Positions 7,530-16,787 of a DNA stretch of 64,000 bases are shown piece by piece (the stretch's first letter is position 1; each line of letters begins with the position of its first letter). The notes beneath the pieces are model-generated. The model did no database searches and was not told the origin of the DNA. It saw only the letters and a list, made by a program, of their open reading frames with translations. The position numbers were made by a program, and so were the translations under genes. The stretch comes from JACNJF01 sp050288105 (GTDB lineage: Bacteria > Pseudomonadota > Gammaproteobacteria > GCA-001735895), in contig JBNKDE010000013.1 in NCBI GenBank assembly GCA_050288105.1, forward strand, positions 1-64,000. Direction: 5' to 3'.

Positions 7530-10118
7530 TTACTGATTTGATTCCAGGAAGTCCTGTGCAAAGCGTTGCAGTACGCCACCAGCGGCATAGACATGGACTT
7601 CTTCCGCGGTATCCAGACGGCAGGTAACCGGAATTTCTACGCGTTCACCATTGGCGCGGTTCATCACCACGGTGAGATCGGCACGTGGTGCGATGTCACC
7701 AATCACGTCATAGGTTTCGGTGCCATCGATGTTATACGTATGGCGATTTTCACCCGCTTTAAATTCCAGTGGCAGCACACCCATCCCGACCAGGTTGGTG
7801 CGATGGATACGTTCGAAGCCTTCAGCGACGATCGCTTCAACACCGGCCAGTCTGACCCCTTTGGCAGCCCAGTCACGTGAAGAGCCCTGACCATAATCTG
7901 CACCCGCGATAATGATCAATGGCTGTTTACGTTGCATATAGGTTTCAATCGCTTCCCACATGCGGCTTTCGGTGCCTTCGGGTTCGATGCGTGCGAGTGA
8001 ACCCTGTTTAATCTCGCCGTTCTCGTCACGACACATTTCATTCAGCAACTTCGGATTGGCGAAGGTGGCGCGCTGAGCAGTCAGGTGGTCACCGCGATGG
8101 GTCGCATAGGAATTAAAATCTTCTTCCGGCAGGCCCATCTTATGCAGGTAGGCACCCGCAGCACTGTTTAACATGATCGCATTAGATGGAGACAGATGAT
8201 CGGTCGTAATGTTGTCACCCAGCACGGCCAGTGGGCGCATGCCTTTCATGGTGCGTTCACCCGCCAGTGCGCCTTCCCAGTAGGGTGGGCGGCGGATATA
8301 GGTACTTTGTGGACGCCAGTCGTAGAGTGGGCTCTTGGCTTCTTCCACCTGACCCAGGTCGAACATCGGATCATAGATTTGATGGAATTGTTCGGGTTTG
8401 ACACTGCTGGCAACAATGGCGTCGATCTCTTCATCGCTGGGCCAGATGTCTTTCAGGGTAATGGGGTTGCCATCTTTGTCAGTGCCCAGTGCATCCTGTT
8501 CGATGTCGAAACGAATGGTGCCTGCAATCGCATAAGCAACCACCAGTGGCGGCGAAGCGAGGAATGCCTGTTTGGCGTAAGGATGGATACGGCCGTCAAA
8601 GTTACGATTCCCGGATAACACGGCGGTGGCATATAGATCGCGATCGATGATTTCCTGCTGGATCTTTGGATCGAGTGCGCCGCTCATGCCGTTACAGGTG
8701 GTACAGGCGTAGGCGACGATGCCAAAGCCCAGTTTTTCCATCTCGGATAACAGGCCAGCTTCTTCCAGGTAAAGCTTTGCTACCTTGGAGCCAGGCGCGA
8801 ACGAGGATTTGACCCAGGGCTTGCGCAGTAGTCCCAGCTCATTGGCCTTACGCGCTACCAGACCGGCGGCGACGACATTGCGTGGGTTACTGGTATTCGT
8901 ACAGCTGGTGATGGCAGCGATGATGACTGCGCCATCGGGTAATTCACCTTCCTTCTCTTCCCATTTACCGGCAATGCCTCGAGACTCAAGATCAGAAGTA
9001 GGCAGGCGTCGGTGTGGATTAGATGGCCCTGCCATGTTGCGGCATACCGAAGATAAATCGAATTCCAGTACGCGCTCGTATTCAACATTGGCCAGGTCAT
9101 CCGCCCACAGGCCAGTCAGTTTGGCGTATTGTTCAACCAGTGCGACCTGCTCGGGTTCGCGTCCGGTCAGCTTCAGGTAATCGATGGTTTGCTCGTCGAT
9201 ATAAAACAGGCCCGCGGAAGCGCCAAACTCGGGCGTCATGTTAGAGATGGTCGCACGGTCACCAATGGTCAGGTTAGCGGCGCCTTCACCGAAGAATTCC
9301 AGATAAGCAGAAACAACCCTCTCGTTACGCAGGAATTCGGTCAGAGCCAGTACGATATCGGTGGCAGTAATGCCGGGCTGGCGTTTACCCACCAGTTTGA
9401 CGCCGATGATATCGGGCAGGCGCATCATCGAAGGACGACCCAGCATCACGGTTTCGGCTTCCAGACCGCCCACACCAATCGCAATAACACCCAACGCATC
9501 GACATGCGGGGTATGGCTGTCGGTGCCGACGCAGGTATCCGGATAAGCTACGCCGTCGCGGGTTTGTACCACCGGAGACATCTTTTCCAGGTTGATCTGG
9601 TGCATGATGCCGTTACCGGCCGGGATCACATCGACATTCTTGAATGCGGTTTTGGTCCATTCGATAAAATGAAAGCGGTCTTCGTTACGGCGATCTTCAA
9701 TCGCGCGATTCTTTTCGAAGGCATCCGCCTCAAAGCCTGCGTGCTCCACCGCCAGCGAATGGTCGACGATCAACTGGGTGGGGACGACCGGGTTTACCTC
9801 GGCAGGGTCACCACCTTTGTCCGCGATTGCATCGCGCAGACCGGCCAGGTCCACCAGTGCAGTCTGGCCGAGGATGTCATGACAAACCACACGCGCCGGA
9901 TACCAGGGGAAATCCAGGTCACGCTTGCGTTCGATCAGCTGCTTGAGCGAATCGGTCAGTGCCTCGGGCTCACAACGACGCACCAGCTGTTCAGCCAGCA
10001 CGCGCGAAGTGTAGGGCAGTGTTGCATAGGCACCGGGCTGAATGTCTTCAATTGCGGCGCGCGTATCAAAATAATCGAGCTGGGTTTCGGGCAATGGCTT
10101 GCGGTATTGGGTATTCAT
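7530..10118 (-). CDS. acnD: Fe-S-dependent 2-methylisocitrate dehydratase AcnD
   Basis: The 862-aa aconitase-family protein contains the three 4Fe-4S ligands Cys406 (in ITSCTNTSNP), Cys472 and Cys475 (in CTTCNG), plus GTDSHTPH and the C-terminal swivel-domain segment YGQGSSRDWAAKG. Its place between a GntR regulator and prpF identifies it as AcnD, which dehydrates 2-methylcitrate in propionate catabolism, rather than housekeeping AcnA. The ATG at 10118 overlaps the gntR stop by 4 bp (10115-10118), so the two are translationally coupled. prpC, prpB and prpE, normally adjacent, lie 14 kb away in this window. Confidence 0.95.
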   Translation of the reverse strand: MNTQYRKPLPETQLDYFDTRAAIEDIQPGAYATLPYTSRVLAEQLVRRCEPEALTDSLKQLIERKRDLDFPWYPARVVCHDILGQTALVDLAGLRDAIADKGGDPAEVNPVVPTQLIVDHSLAVEHAGFEADAFEKNRAIEDRRNEDRFHFIEWTKTAFKNVDVIPAGNGIMHQINLEKMSPVVQTRDGVAYPDTCVGTDSHTPHVDALGVIAIGVGGLEAETVMLGRPSMMRLPDIIGVKLVGKRQPGITATDIVLALTEFLRNERVVSAYLEFFGEGAANLTIGDRATISNMTPEFGASAGLFYIDEQTIDYLKLTGREPEQVALVEQYAKLTGLWADDLANVEYERVLEFDLSSVCRNMAGPSNPHRRLPTSDLESRGIAGKWEEKEGELPDGAVIIAAITSCTNTSNPRNVVAAGLVARKANELGLLRKPWVKSSFAPGSKVAKLYLEEAGLLSEMEKLGFGIVAYACTTCNGMSGALDPKIQQEIIDRDLYATAVLSGNRNFDGRIHPYAKQAFLASPPLVVAYAIAGTIRFDIEQDALGTDKDGNPITLKDIWPSDEEIDAIVASSVKPEQFHQIYDPMFDLGQVEEAKSPLYDWRPQSTYIRRPPYWEGALAGERTMKGMRPLAVLGDNITTDHLSPSNAIMLNSAAGAYLHKMGLPEEDFNSYATHRGDHLTAQRATFANPKLLNEMCRDENGEIKQGSLARIEPEGTESRMWEAIETYMQRKQPLIIIAGADYGQGSSRDWAAKGVRLAGVEAIVAEGFERIHRTNLVGMGVLPLEFKAGENRHTYNIDGTETYDVIGDIAPRADLTVVMNRANGERVEIPVTCRLDTAEEVHVYAAGGVLQRFAQDFLESNQ

Positions 10119-10813
10119 TTTGTGGCCCTCTTGATGGCATTAATATGGTTAATTAGATTTTTTTCCAGATTGCGACGGGTGTATAAAATATGACGACGCA
10201 TCAGAATTTCAGCCAGTTCGGCATCACGATTCGAAATGGCCTGAACGATTTGTTTATGCTCGTCGAACGCGGTAGTGATGCGCGGCCCGGCCATCCCCAA
10301 CTGCACGCGGTACATGCGGATCAGGTGATAGATGCCATTCATCAATTCAGAAATCAGGTGGCGGTTTTTGCTACCGAGCATGATGCGATAATGAAAATCG
10401 ACATCTCCAGCCTCCTGGTAATAGGTTTCGCCGCCTTTAACGGTCTGGAAATGGGTCGTTAACAAGGCGTTCAAATCGGAGATTTCGGTATCCGTCATAT
10501 GCTCAGCGGCCAGGCGCGCGGCCATGCCTTCCAGCGCCTCCCGCACCTGGTACAGTTCACCCAGACCTTCGATAGTCAAAGCAACCACGCGATAACCGAC
10601 ATTAGCCTTGCGCTCGACCAGATGGCAGGTCTCCAGTCGATTCAGAGATTCGCGTACCACGGCACGGCTGACGGCGTATTTTGTCGACAACTCGGTTTCA
10701 CTCAGCTTGGAACCAGACGCGATGACACCCTCAACAATATCCGACCGCAGCTGGATAAAGGTCTTATCCGCAACCGTTACAGGCTGATCGGTGAAGTGCA
10801 GGATCGATGTCAC
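10115..10813 (-). CDS. GntR-family (FadR/FCD subfamily) regulator of the methylcitrate genes
   Basis: The product, about 232 aa, has an N-terminal winged helix (LRSDIVEGVIASGSKLSE, then a helix-turn-helix ending in VVRESLNRLE) and an all-helical FCD ligand domain with the usual acidic/His metal or ligand residues (DVDFHYRIM). The frame extends to an ATG at 10864, but a GTG at 10813 has a good GAGGAGAT site and is preferred. That start also leaves a TTGTCGACAA palindrome (10835-10844) in the promoter rather than in the coding region. The gene is first in the operon with acnD and prpF. Autoregulation and control by a propionate-derived metabolite are inferred from context. Confidence 0.88.
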   Translation of the reverse strand: MTSILHFTDQPVTVADKTFIQLRSDIVEGVIASGSKLSETELSTKYAVSRAVVRESLNRLETCHLVERKANVGYRVVALTIEGLGELYQVREALEGMAARLAAEHMTDTEISDLNALLTTHFQTVKGGETYYQEAGDVDFHYRIMLGSKNRHLISELMNGIYHLIRMYRVQLGMAGPRITTAFDEHKQIVQAISNRDAELAEILMRRHILYTRRNLEKNLINHINAIKRATK

Positions 10814-10832
10814 TGAGATATCTCCTCGTTTA

Positions 10833-10895
10833 ATTGTCGACAATATAAGCAAATTTAGTCTCAAGTTCTACCCTTAAAGCCGATATTGTCGACAA
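10833..10895. promoter_or_regulatory. paired TTGTCGACAA operators upstream of gntR-acnD-prpF
   Basis: Two perfect palindromes, ATTGTCGACAAT (10833-10844) and TTGTCGACAA (10886-10895), lie with centres 52 bp apart, about five helical turns, just upstream of the GTG start. Short GTCGAC-centred palindromes are typical of FCD-type GntR operators, so this is the likely autoregulatory site. Confidence 0.75.
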
Positions 10896-10960
10896 AAGTT
10901 AAGAATGATTCTTTATATATTGAGAATTTTTTGCGTTTATTAGTAGGTTTTAAAAGAAAT

Positions 10961-11095
10961 TAACCACAGAGGACACCGAGAACACGGAGAATGATTAGAT
11001 AGGTTATCAGGCGCTACTTAAAATTTTATTTATCTAAGCGACTCAGATTTAGAAAAACCAGAATACCTCTGTGCTCTCCGTGTCCTCTGTGGTTA
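10961..11095. repeat. REP-like inverted repeat (accacagag family)
   Basis: Arms TTAACCACAGAGGACACCGAG (from 10960) and CTCTGTGCTCTCCGTGTCCTC...GGTTAA (to 11095) are separated by about 85 bp. It fills the space between the gntR promoter and the GNAT gene. Confidence 0.8.
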
Positions 11096-11137
11096 AATTC
11101 TGTTAACGATGGAAAAAATGTATCCGCAAAAGAATCT

Positions 11138-11599
11138 ATGAAAATTATTGAAGCTGATTATGCAGATCTGCCACAAGTCGCTGACCTGTTTCGTGAATAT
11201 CAGCAGTTAATCGGTGTTGACCTGTGTTTTCAGGGCTTTGAAGAAGAACTGGCCAGCCTGCCGGGCAAGTATGCGCCACCAGCGGGAGCTATTTTCATTG
11301 CCATTGATAACAGCGAATTGGTTGGTTGTGTGGCGATACGGCCCATCGATCAGCAACAGGCGGAGTTAAAGCGGCTTTATGTGAAACCGGCCTGGCACGG
11401 TCAGGGGATTGGCAAGCAGTTGTTTGAAACCGCCATGTCACGCGCGCAATCGATTGGGTATGGGAGTATTGTGCTGGATACGTTGGAGTCAATGCGCAGC
11501 GCTCGGGGGTTGTATCAGGGGTATGGATTTCGGGAGATTGAAGGGTATTATCATAATCCGGATTCGACGGCTAAGTTTTATCGGTATGATTTTGGGTGA
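11138..11599 (+). CDS. GNAT-family N-acetyltransferase
   Basis: The 153-aa protein has the GNAT core. A central strand (FIAIDNSELVGCVAIRPI) is followed by the acetyl-CoA pyrophosphate loop in LYVKPAWHGQGIGKQLFETAM (Q/R-x-x-G-x-G/A form), then IVLDTLESMRSARGLYQGYGF, the usual motif B with the LYxxxGF end. The substrate is not predictable. It is monocistronic, flanked by a REP-like repeat upstream and two large structured repeats downstream. Confidence 0.88.
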   Translation: MKIIEADYADLPQVADLFREYQQLIGVDLCFQGFEEELASLPGKYAPPAGAIFIAIDNSELVGCVAIRPIDQQQAELKRLYVKPAWHGQGIGKQLFETAMSRAQSIGYGSIVLDTLESMRSARGLYQGYGFREIEGYYHNPDSTAKFYRYDFG

Positions 11600-11693
11600 T
11601 CGTTTTTTTGTTTTTTCATTATTGGCGTCATCACGAGTACCTGAAGGGCATAAACTCGCGTGGCAATCTTATGGATTGTTAGTAACTGCCCGA

Positions 11694-11945
11694 ATAGTGG
11701 TTTCACACGCTTACGCTTTCCTTGCTTCGTAGCGCCTGACGAGTACGCGTGCGAGCCCCTTTTTTGTTTGGCCAAAAAAGAGGCGCAAAAAAGGCCACCC
11801 CACCAAGCCCTTCATCGTCAAAATAGTGCCCAGATCGCGGTCGGCTCAGACGCGGGTCCAACCGCGCTGAGCCTCAAATGGCATCCCTGCCATTTGCCCC
11901 CGATCTGAACACCATTTTGCCGCGGGCTTGAAAGGGGGAATTAAG
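11694..11945 (+). repeat. structured dispersed repeat, family B, copy 3
   Basis: It begins TTTCACACGC near 11700. A hairpin TTTTTTGTTTGGCCAAAAAAG follows. Then come outer-stem arms around CCCAGATCGCGGTCGG and CCCCGATCTGAAC, enclosing a hairpin TCAAATGGCA/TGCCATTTG and a second around GCTCAGACGCGG. It ends GCCGCGGGCTTGAAAGGGG. The next repeat (11996-12240) faces it in the opposite orientation. Confidence 0.8.
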
Positions 11946-11995
11946 AAAAGATTTCAAGCAAAGCTTGAAATCTTTATTGTGTTTTTTTCCGCCCT

Positions 11996-12240
11996 TATTG
12001 AGTGCCGAAAATCGAGTCATTTTGTAGGGTCAGCGCACATGGACGTGCGCTGAGGACAGTTGAGCAGGATGCGAATCTGTCCGTGCCCTGCAAAATGGCT
12101 TGATTTTCGGGGAGCCGCAGGCCACTCAATTGGGATGTCCTTTTTTTCGTCTCTTTTTTTGGACAAGCAAAAAAAGGGACTTGCACGCCTTTTAGAAAGA
12201 TACTACGAAGCAAGGACAGCAAAGGCGTGTGAAACCATAA
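11996..12240 (-). repeat. structured dispersed repeat, family A, copy 3 (diverged)
   Basis: It has the outer-stem arms CCGAAAATCGAGTCATTTTG and CAAAATGGCTTGATTTTCGG. They enclose GCGCACATGGACGTGCGC and a GACAG...CTGTC hairpin. Then comes a CTTTTTTTG/CAAAAAAAG hairpin, ending in GCGTGTGAAA at about 12226-12235. Relative to the copies at 5738 and 53620 many bases differ, but stem pairing is kept by matching changes. Together with copy B3 this accounts for the gene-free 11600-12273. Confidence 0.78.
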
Positions 12241-12273
12241 TCCGGAAAGAACAAGAAAACTGATAAAATTAAG

Positions 12274-12876
12274 TCATCCCTCCAACATAGGAATCCACCC
12301 CGGAATCCCTTCCACCCTCTCCAACCACCTCCGAACCGCAGGATATGGAGCCAGAGAAAAATCACCCTGATCGGCTAGCATGACATAGGGATAACAGGCA
12401 ATATCCGCAATCGTCGGCTGCTCTGCCGCTAGCCAGTCGTGCTGGCTTAATTGGTTTTCCATCGCTATCACGCCTGGCTTCGCATCGGCGTGGCATGCTT
12501 CGAGATTGAATGGTCGCTTGAGTACCAGAGCGGCGCGCGCGCGAGCTAAACCGTATAACAATTCATTTTCCGATACTGCAAGCCATTGCATCACACGCGC
12601 TTCGCTGAGTGCATCTTCGGGCAGCCATTGTGTGCCGCCATAGCGACGTGCCAGGTACACCAGAATGGCCATCGAATCCCACAATAAATCATCACCGTCG
12701 ACTAATACCGGTAGCTGCCCGCGAGGGTTTATTTGCTTGAACTCGGCGGTTAGCGTTTCGCCTTTAGCGATGTCGATAGGGATGGTTTCATAGTCCAGCT
12801 TTAGTATCGATAACATCAGACGAATCTTGTAGCAATTTCCGGAAAGCGGGAAGTCGTATAGTTTGATGGTAGACAT
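12274..12876 (-). CDS. glutathione S-transferase family protein
   Basis: The 200-aa protein is a typical short bacterial GST. A thioredoxin-fold N-terminal domain (residues 1-80) begins IKLYDFPLSGNCYKIRLMLSIL, with NPRGQLPVLVDGDD (the cis-Pro segment) and a WDSMAILVYLA glutathione-binding stretch. The helical C-terminal domain includes PTIADIACYPYV. It lies 19 bp downstream of a tautomerase gene on the same strand, and both are divergent from a LysR gene, which suggests a small inducible operon for handling an electrophilic or aromatic compound. That role is inferred. Confidence 0.9.
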   Translation of the reverse strand: MSTIKLYDFPLSGNCYKIRLMLSILKLDYETIPIDIAKGETLTAEFKQINPRGQLPVLVDGDDLLWDSMAILVYLARRYGGTQWLPEDALSEARVMQWLAVSENELLYGLARARAALVLKRPFNLEACHADAKPGVIAMENQLSQHDWLAAEQPTIADIACYPYVMLADQGDFSLAPYPAVRRWLERVEGIPGWIPMLEG

Positions 12877-12895
12877 GTTTGTTTTCTCACAAATG

Positions 12896-13297
12896 TTAGA
12901 TGGCCTTTTTTTCTATTAATCGCGATTTCTGTGTGCGTCCTTCAAATCCCCAGGCATCCGCACGAACATCATCCAGTACAATATAGCTGGCTGCGGTGAG
13001 GGGGCCCAGTATCTCCTGCAAGTCTGAAAAGACCGCTTTAATGTAACTCGCCTTCTGTTTTTTGGTATTAGTGCCTTCGGTGATTTTAACGTCCAGATAA
13101 AAGGTAATCTGCTGTTTGTCACTGACGGGTACGCCACCCACAAACCAGTGTCTTGGTCGGGTAAATTCAATATCGATTGCAGTGACTTCAGGCTTTTTAC
13201 CAAGAATATCACGGGTATGGGTCATCAGACAGGCAGCGATGCTTTCGGTGTGGGCTGATGATTCTGCAGCTGCGATACGTATATGTAGATAGGGCAT
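12896..13297 (-). CDS. tautomerase-superfamily protein (4-oxalocrotonate tautomerase-like)
   Basis: The 133-aa protein starts MPYLHIRIAAA. Removal of Met would leave the N-terminal Pro1 that acts as the general base in tautomerases. Length and the EFTRPRHWFVGG segment fit the longer tautomerase-like subfamily rather than the 62-aa 4-OT. An AGGAAAT-type site precedes the ATG. It is first in a two-gene operon with the GST and begins 96 bp from the divergent lysR gene, whose product probably regulates it. The substrate is unknown. Confidence 0.82.
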   Translation of the reverse strand: MPYLHIRIAAAESSAHTESIAACLMTHTRDILGKKPEVTAIDIEFTRPRHWFVGGVPVSDKQQITFYLDVKITEGTNTKKQKASYIKAVFSDLQEILGPLTAASYIVLDDVRADAWGFEGRTQKSRLIEKKAI

Positions 13298-13393
13298 ATG
13301 GATTTCCTCCAGTTATTGACTCATTGGATAAACAGCGTAGTCTTACATGACTTATTAGAGAAACGATTTAATTGAATAACACCTATTCGAATT

Positions 13394-14257
13394 ATGAATA
13401 CTAGAGACCTGAGTCCAGAGTTGTTACGTGCATTTGTCGCGGTTGTAGATGGGGGTGGTTTTACCCGGGCGGCTAATCGATTGAATAGTACGCAATCCAC
13501 GGTCAGCCAGCAGCTTAAGCGCCTGGAAGAACGCCTGGGCGTAAGCCTGATGCAGCGTAATACCCGAGGCGTTGCATTGACTGAGCGAGGTGAGCTCATG
13601 CTGGGTTATGCCCGGCGATTGCTGACGCTAAATGACGAAGCACTTACCGCACTGGAACAAACTCATCTTCGAGGGCGGGTACGACTGGGTTCAACCCAGG
13701 AAGTTGCCGATGGGGGGCTGGCTGATCTGCTGGCACGTTTTACCCGCCTGCATCCCGATGTCGAGCTGGAGATGCGAGTCGATAGTAATATGGCTTTACA
13801 GTATGAGGTTGAGCAGGGAGAGCTTGATCTGGCGGTTTTGTTTCAGGAGCCCGGTCAGGGTGCTCCTGGTAATGAAGTGATCGAGCGCCTGCGTCGGGTA
13901 TGGGTGTCAGCACCGGGGCTGGTCATTAACCCGGATGAACCGTTGCCACTTATTCTTTCCAACGGCCCCTGTATTTTTCGCAATTCGGTATTGTCAGCAC
14001 TGGATAGCATTGGTCGACCCTGGCGTATTGTGCTTTCTACCCCTAGCCTTGCTGGAATACGTGCCGGAGTGCGCGCAGGCTTGGGTGTTTGTGTGCGCAG
14101 TGAACGCTGGCTGGAAGCCGATATGGAAATCATCGATCAGGGCCTGCCCCCGTTACCGGATGTCGAGCTTGCCATTATGTGTGGCGCAAAAACGGGCGAA
14201 AGTGTGGTTGAGCGATTACGCATTGCCTTGCGTGGGGCACTGAGTCAGGCGGCATGA
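13394..14257 (+). CDS. LysR-family transcriptional regulator
   Basis: The 287-aa protein has the LysR winged helix (ELLRAFVAVVDGGGFTRAANRLNSTQSTVSQQLKRLEERLG) at residues 7-48 and a periplasmic-binding-like effector domain from about residue 90. It is divergent from the tautomerase-GST pair with a 96-bp intergenic region, the classical arrangement for a LysR regulator and its targets. A diverged copy of its last 90 or so codons lies at 23970-24263, beside a prpC-linked repeat, showing past duplication or rearrangement involving this gene. Confidence 0.92.
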   Translation: MNTRDLSPELLRAFVAVVDGGGFTRAANRLNSTQSTVSQQLKRLEERLGVSLMQRNTRGVALTERGELMLGYARRLLTLNDEALTALEQTHLRGRVRLGSTQEVADGGLADLLARFTRLHPDVELEMRVDSNMALQYEVEQGELDLAVLFQEPGQGAPGNEVIERLRRVWVSAPGLVINPDEPLPLILSNGPCIFRNSVLSALDSIGRPWRIVLSTPSLAGIRAGVRAGLGVCVRSERWLEADMEIIDQGLPPLPDVELAIMCGAKTGESVVERLRIALRGALSQAA

Positions 14258-14270
14258 GTTCAAAAGACTG

Positions 14271-14486
14271 ATTAACCACGAAGAGCATGAAGAAAAACAT
14301 TTTAACCACAGATTAGGGCAGGAAGCCCGTAAGTAGGGCAACGCAGGACGCAGTTGCCGAGGACACAGAGAACACGGAGAAGTGTGGTGTGGGATATTTT
14401 GAGGTATAAATTATCCAGTCAAACCAAGAGGTTCAATTTTAGGAAAATACAAAAACCTCTGTGCTCTCTGTGTCCTCTGTGGTTAA
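14271..14486. repeat. REP-like composite repeat (accacagag family with an inserted module)
   Basis: Outer arms ATTAACCACGAAGAG/TTAACCACAG and CTCTCTGTGTCCTCTGTGGTTAA flank about 200 bp. A nested module (GCCCGTAAGTAGGGCAACGCAGGACGCAGTTGCCGAG) recurs at 42415-42465 and, inverted, at 22190-22240. It fills the gap between lysR and creB; no gene is seen. Confidence 0.75.
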
Positions 14487-14577
14487 AGAAGCGCGTTCAG
14501 GTTATTTGAAAATCAGGTTGATAGCCCAAGGTAGATTCGGCACTATCGTGATTTTCATTTCGCATGGAAGATAATTG

Positions 14578-15255
14578 ATGCAAACCATTCTGTTAATTGA
14601 AGACGAATCGACCATTGCCGATATGGTGCTTTATGCACTACGCAGTGAAGGTTTTATCGCTGAATGGAAACGTCTGGGGCGCGAAGGAGTTGCCTGGTTG
14701 CAGGCTAATCCAGATACGGCTTTGGTGGTGCTTGATATCGGATTGCCGGATGGCAATGGCTTTGAATTCTGCAAGGAGATTCGGCGCTTTTCTGAAGTGC
14801 CTATAATTTTTCTAACGGCACGTAACGACGAAGTAGATCGTATCGTCGGCCTCGAAATTGGAGCCGATGATTATATGGGCAAGCCGTTTAGTCCTCGTGA
14901 ACTGACAGCCCGGATTAAGGTGATTCTTAAACGGAGTCGCGCAAGTGCGGAACCGAGCGCGGCCACGTCCACATTTGAAATTGATCAGGATCGTTACCGC
15001 ATTCGCTATCACGATATCTGGCTCGATCTAACGCGTTATGAATTCCAGATACTTAAGACACTACTACAGCAACCAGGGCGTGTTTTTTCGCGTGAGCAAA
15101 TTATGGATCAGGCCTGGCAGCAGCCGGAGGAAAGCCTGGAGCGTGTGGTCGATACGCACATCAAAAAGTTGCGGGTTAAATTACGTCAGGTTCGCTCGGA
15201 TGAAGATCCGATTCAAACACATCGTGGTATAGGTTACAGCATCCGTGAATCTTAG
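14578..15255 (+). CDS. creB: two-component response regulator CreB
   Basis: The product, about 225 aa, is an OmpR/PhoB-type regulator. The receiver domain has the acidic pair in IEDE, the phosphoacceptor Asp in VVLDIGLPDGNGF (residue 53 with this start), FLTAR and the KPF lysine. The C-terminal winged helix begins near residue 125 and ends THRGIGYSI. The kinase and CreD homologue follow directly, which identifies the set as creBCD. A TTG three bases upstream is possible, but the ATG at 14578 has a GGAAG site at good distance. In enterobacteria and pseudomonads CreBC responds to metabolic or cell-wall stress. Confidence 0.93.
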   Translation: MQTILLIEDESTIADMVLYALRSEGFIAEWKRLGREGVAWLQANPDTALVVLDIGLPDGNGFEFCKEIRRFSEVPIIFLTARNDEVDRIVGLEIGADDYMGKPFSPRELTARIKVILKRSRASAEPSAATSTFEIDQDRYRIRYHDIWLDLTRYEFQILKTLLQQPGRVFSREQIMDQAWQQPEESLERVVDTHIKKLRVKLRQVRSDEDPIQTHRGIGYSIRES

Positions 15256-16690
15256 CGTTCGCATCTTTATAGGCTTTTTTGTATTGACAGGTTTTGCCAT
15301 CTGGCTGGCGATGCGAAGTTTTACCGCAGAGCTGGTGCCGGGTATGCGCCAGTCTATGGAAGAAATGCTGGTCGATAGTGCCAATCTGATGGCAGAGCTG
15401 GTCGCACAGGAAGTCATAGAGGGTAGCTTACAAACCGGTCAGTTCAAAAAAGCCATGAGCGCTTTTGAGCAACGTAGATTTGAAGCGAGAATCTGGTTCC
15501 TGAAAAAGCGCGACCCCAATCTGATTATCTATATTACTGATGTGAACGGTATGGTGATCTATGATTCTCGCGGTCTTGATTTAGGCAAAGATTATTCGCA
15601 GTGGAACGATGTCTACAACACCCTGCGCGGAAAGTACGGGGCGCGCACAACACGCGCTGATCCCGACGATGAATTCAGTAGCATCATGTATGTGGCTGCA
15701 CCAATAAAAAATGAGCGTGAGATTATTGGCGTGGTCACAGTGGGTAAACCCAGTGTGGCTGTGCAACCCTTTGTAGAGCGCGCTCAACAGAATATCCAGG
15801 AAAAGGGTGGGCTGGTGATTCTGGGCGCACTGGCTATAGGTTTGATGATTACCTACTGGCTCACCTTTTCCATTCGCAAATTAACTAGCTATGCACTGGC
15901 CGTACGCGATGGCAAAAGAGTCGCGCCACCAAAGCTGGGTGAAAAAGAACTGGCGCAACTGGCGGATGCGATGGATGCGATGCGGCGCGAACTCGAAGGC
16001 AAGGATTATGTAGAGCAATATCTGCATAGCCTGACGCATGAATTAAAGACCCCGCTGGCTGCTATTCAGGGTACTGCCGAGCTGTTAGAAGAGGATATGC
16101 CGGAACAGGACAGGCAGCATTTTATTGCCAACATTCGGGGACAGGCCCGGCGTTTACATCAGGTGGTAGAACAGTTACTGCGTCTGGCATCGATAGAAAA
16201 ACAGCAGGGGCTGAGAAATCCTGAATTGGTTCAGGTCGATGAACTGATGCGTGACCTGTGGCAGGAACGTCACTGGCGTATCCAGCAGAAAAATCTAACG
16301 CTTAATGATACCGAACTGAATCCGATTAAACTTACCGCAGAACGGTTTTTACTACAGCAGGCTATTGGCAATCTGCTGGACAATGCGATTGAATTTAGTC
16401 CTGCAGGATCGACGATAGAGTTAGCAAGCGTTGATAAGGATGGAGATCTGGAATTAAGCGTTGCAGATGAGGGGCCGGGCATCCCCGACTTTGCACTGGC
16501 TCGTGTTTTCGAGCGGTTTTACACCTTAGCGAGGCCAGAGGATGGTAGCAGTAGCAGCGGACTGGGTCTGAGTTTTGTCTACGAGGTTGCTCAATTGCAT
16601 GGTGGAAAAATCGAACTGGAAAACCGAGAACAGGGTGGGGCTATTGCCAAACTTACGCTGCCATTGAAGCAACAGCCACCATCTGCCTGA
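15245..16690 (+). CDS. creC: sensor histidine kinase CreC
   Basis: The 481-aa membrane kinase begins at a GTG overlapping the creB stop by 11 bp. One transmembrane helix lies near residues 5-23 and a second near 190-210, bracketing a periplasmic sensor region containing IIYITDVNGMVIYDSRG. The phosphoacceptor is His265 in HSLTHELKTPLA. The ATPase domain has N-box LLDNAIEFSP, the G1 segment DEGPGIP, F-box ARVFERFY and G2 GLGLSFV. Length and order match CreC, the partner of CreB. Confidence 0.93.
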   Translation: MNLSVRIFIGFFVLTGFAIWLAMRSFTAELVPGMRQSMEEMLVDSANLMAELVAQEVIEGSLQTGQFKKAMSAFEQRRFEARIWFLKKRDPNLIIYITDVNGMVIYDSRGLDLGKDYSQWNDVYNTLRGKYGARTTRADPDDEFSSIMYVAAPIKNEREIIGVVTVGKPSVAVQPFVERAQQNIQEKGGLVILGALAIGLMITYWLTFSIRKLTSYALAVRDGKRVAPPKLGEKELAQLADAMDAMRRELEGKDYVEQYLHSLTHELKTPLAAIQGTAELLEEDMPEQDRQHFIANIRGQARRLHQVVEQLLRLASIEKQQGLRNPELVQVDELMRDLWQERHWRIQQKNLTLNDTELNPIKLTAERFLLQQAIGNLLDNAIEFSPAGSTIELASVDKDGDLELSVADEGPGIPDFALARVFERFYTLARPEDGSSSSGLGLSFVYEVAQLHGGKIELENREQGGAIAKLTLPLKQQPPSA

Positions 16691-16787
16691 ATGTGTTTTT
16701 TGTGTGTGCAAACACACATATTGACCACATCATCAAAACATAAACAGCGTTTAAGGTATGTCGGGTATTTAATTAATGGAGATCCCG

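Noticed and set aside
9129..10193. A 354-codon open frame antisense to acnD, and other long antisense frames (for example 6583-7299 and 38667-39380)
   Set aside because: They lie opposite strongly conserved genes, have no family motifs, and are expected shadows of coding sequence of this composition.
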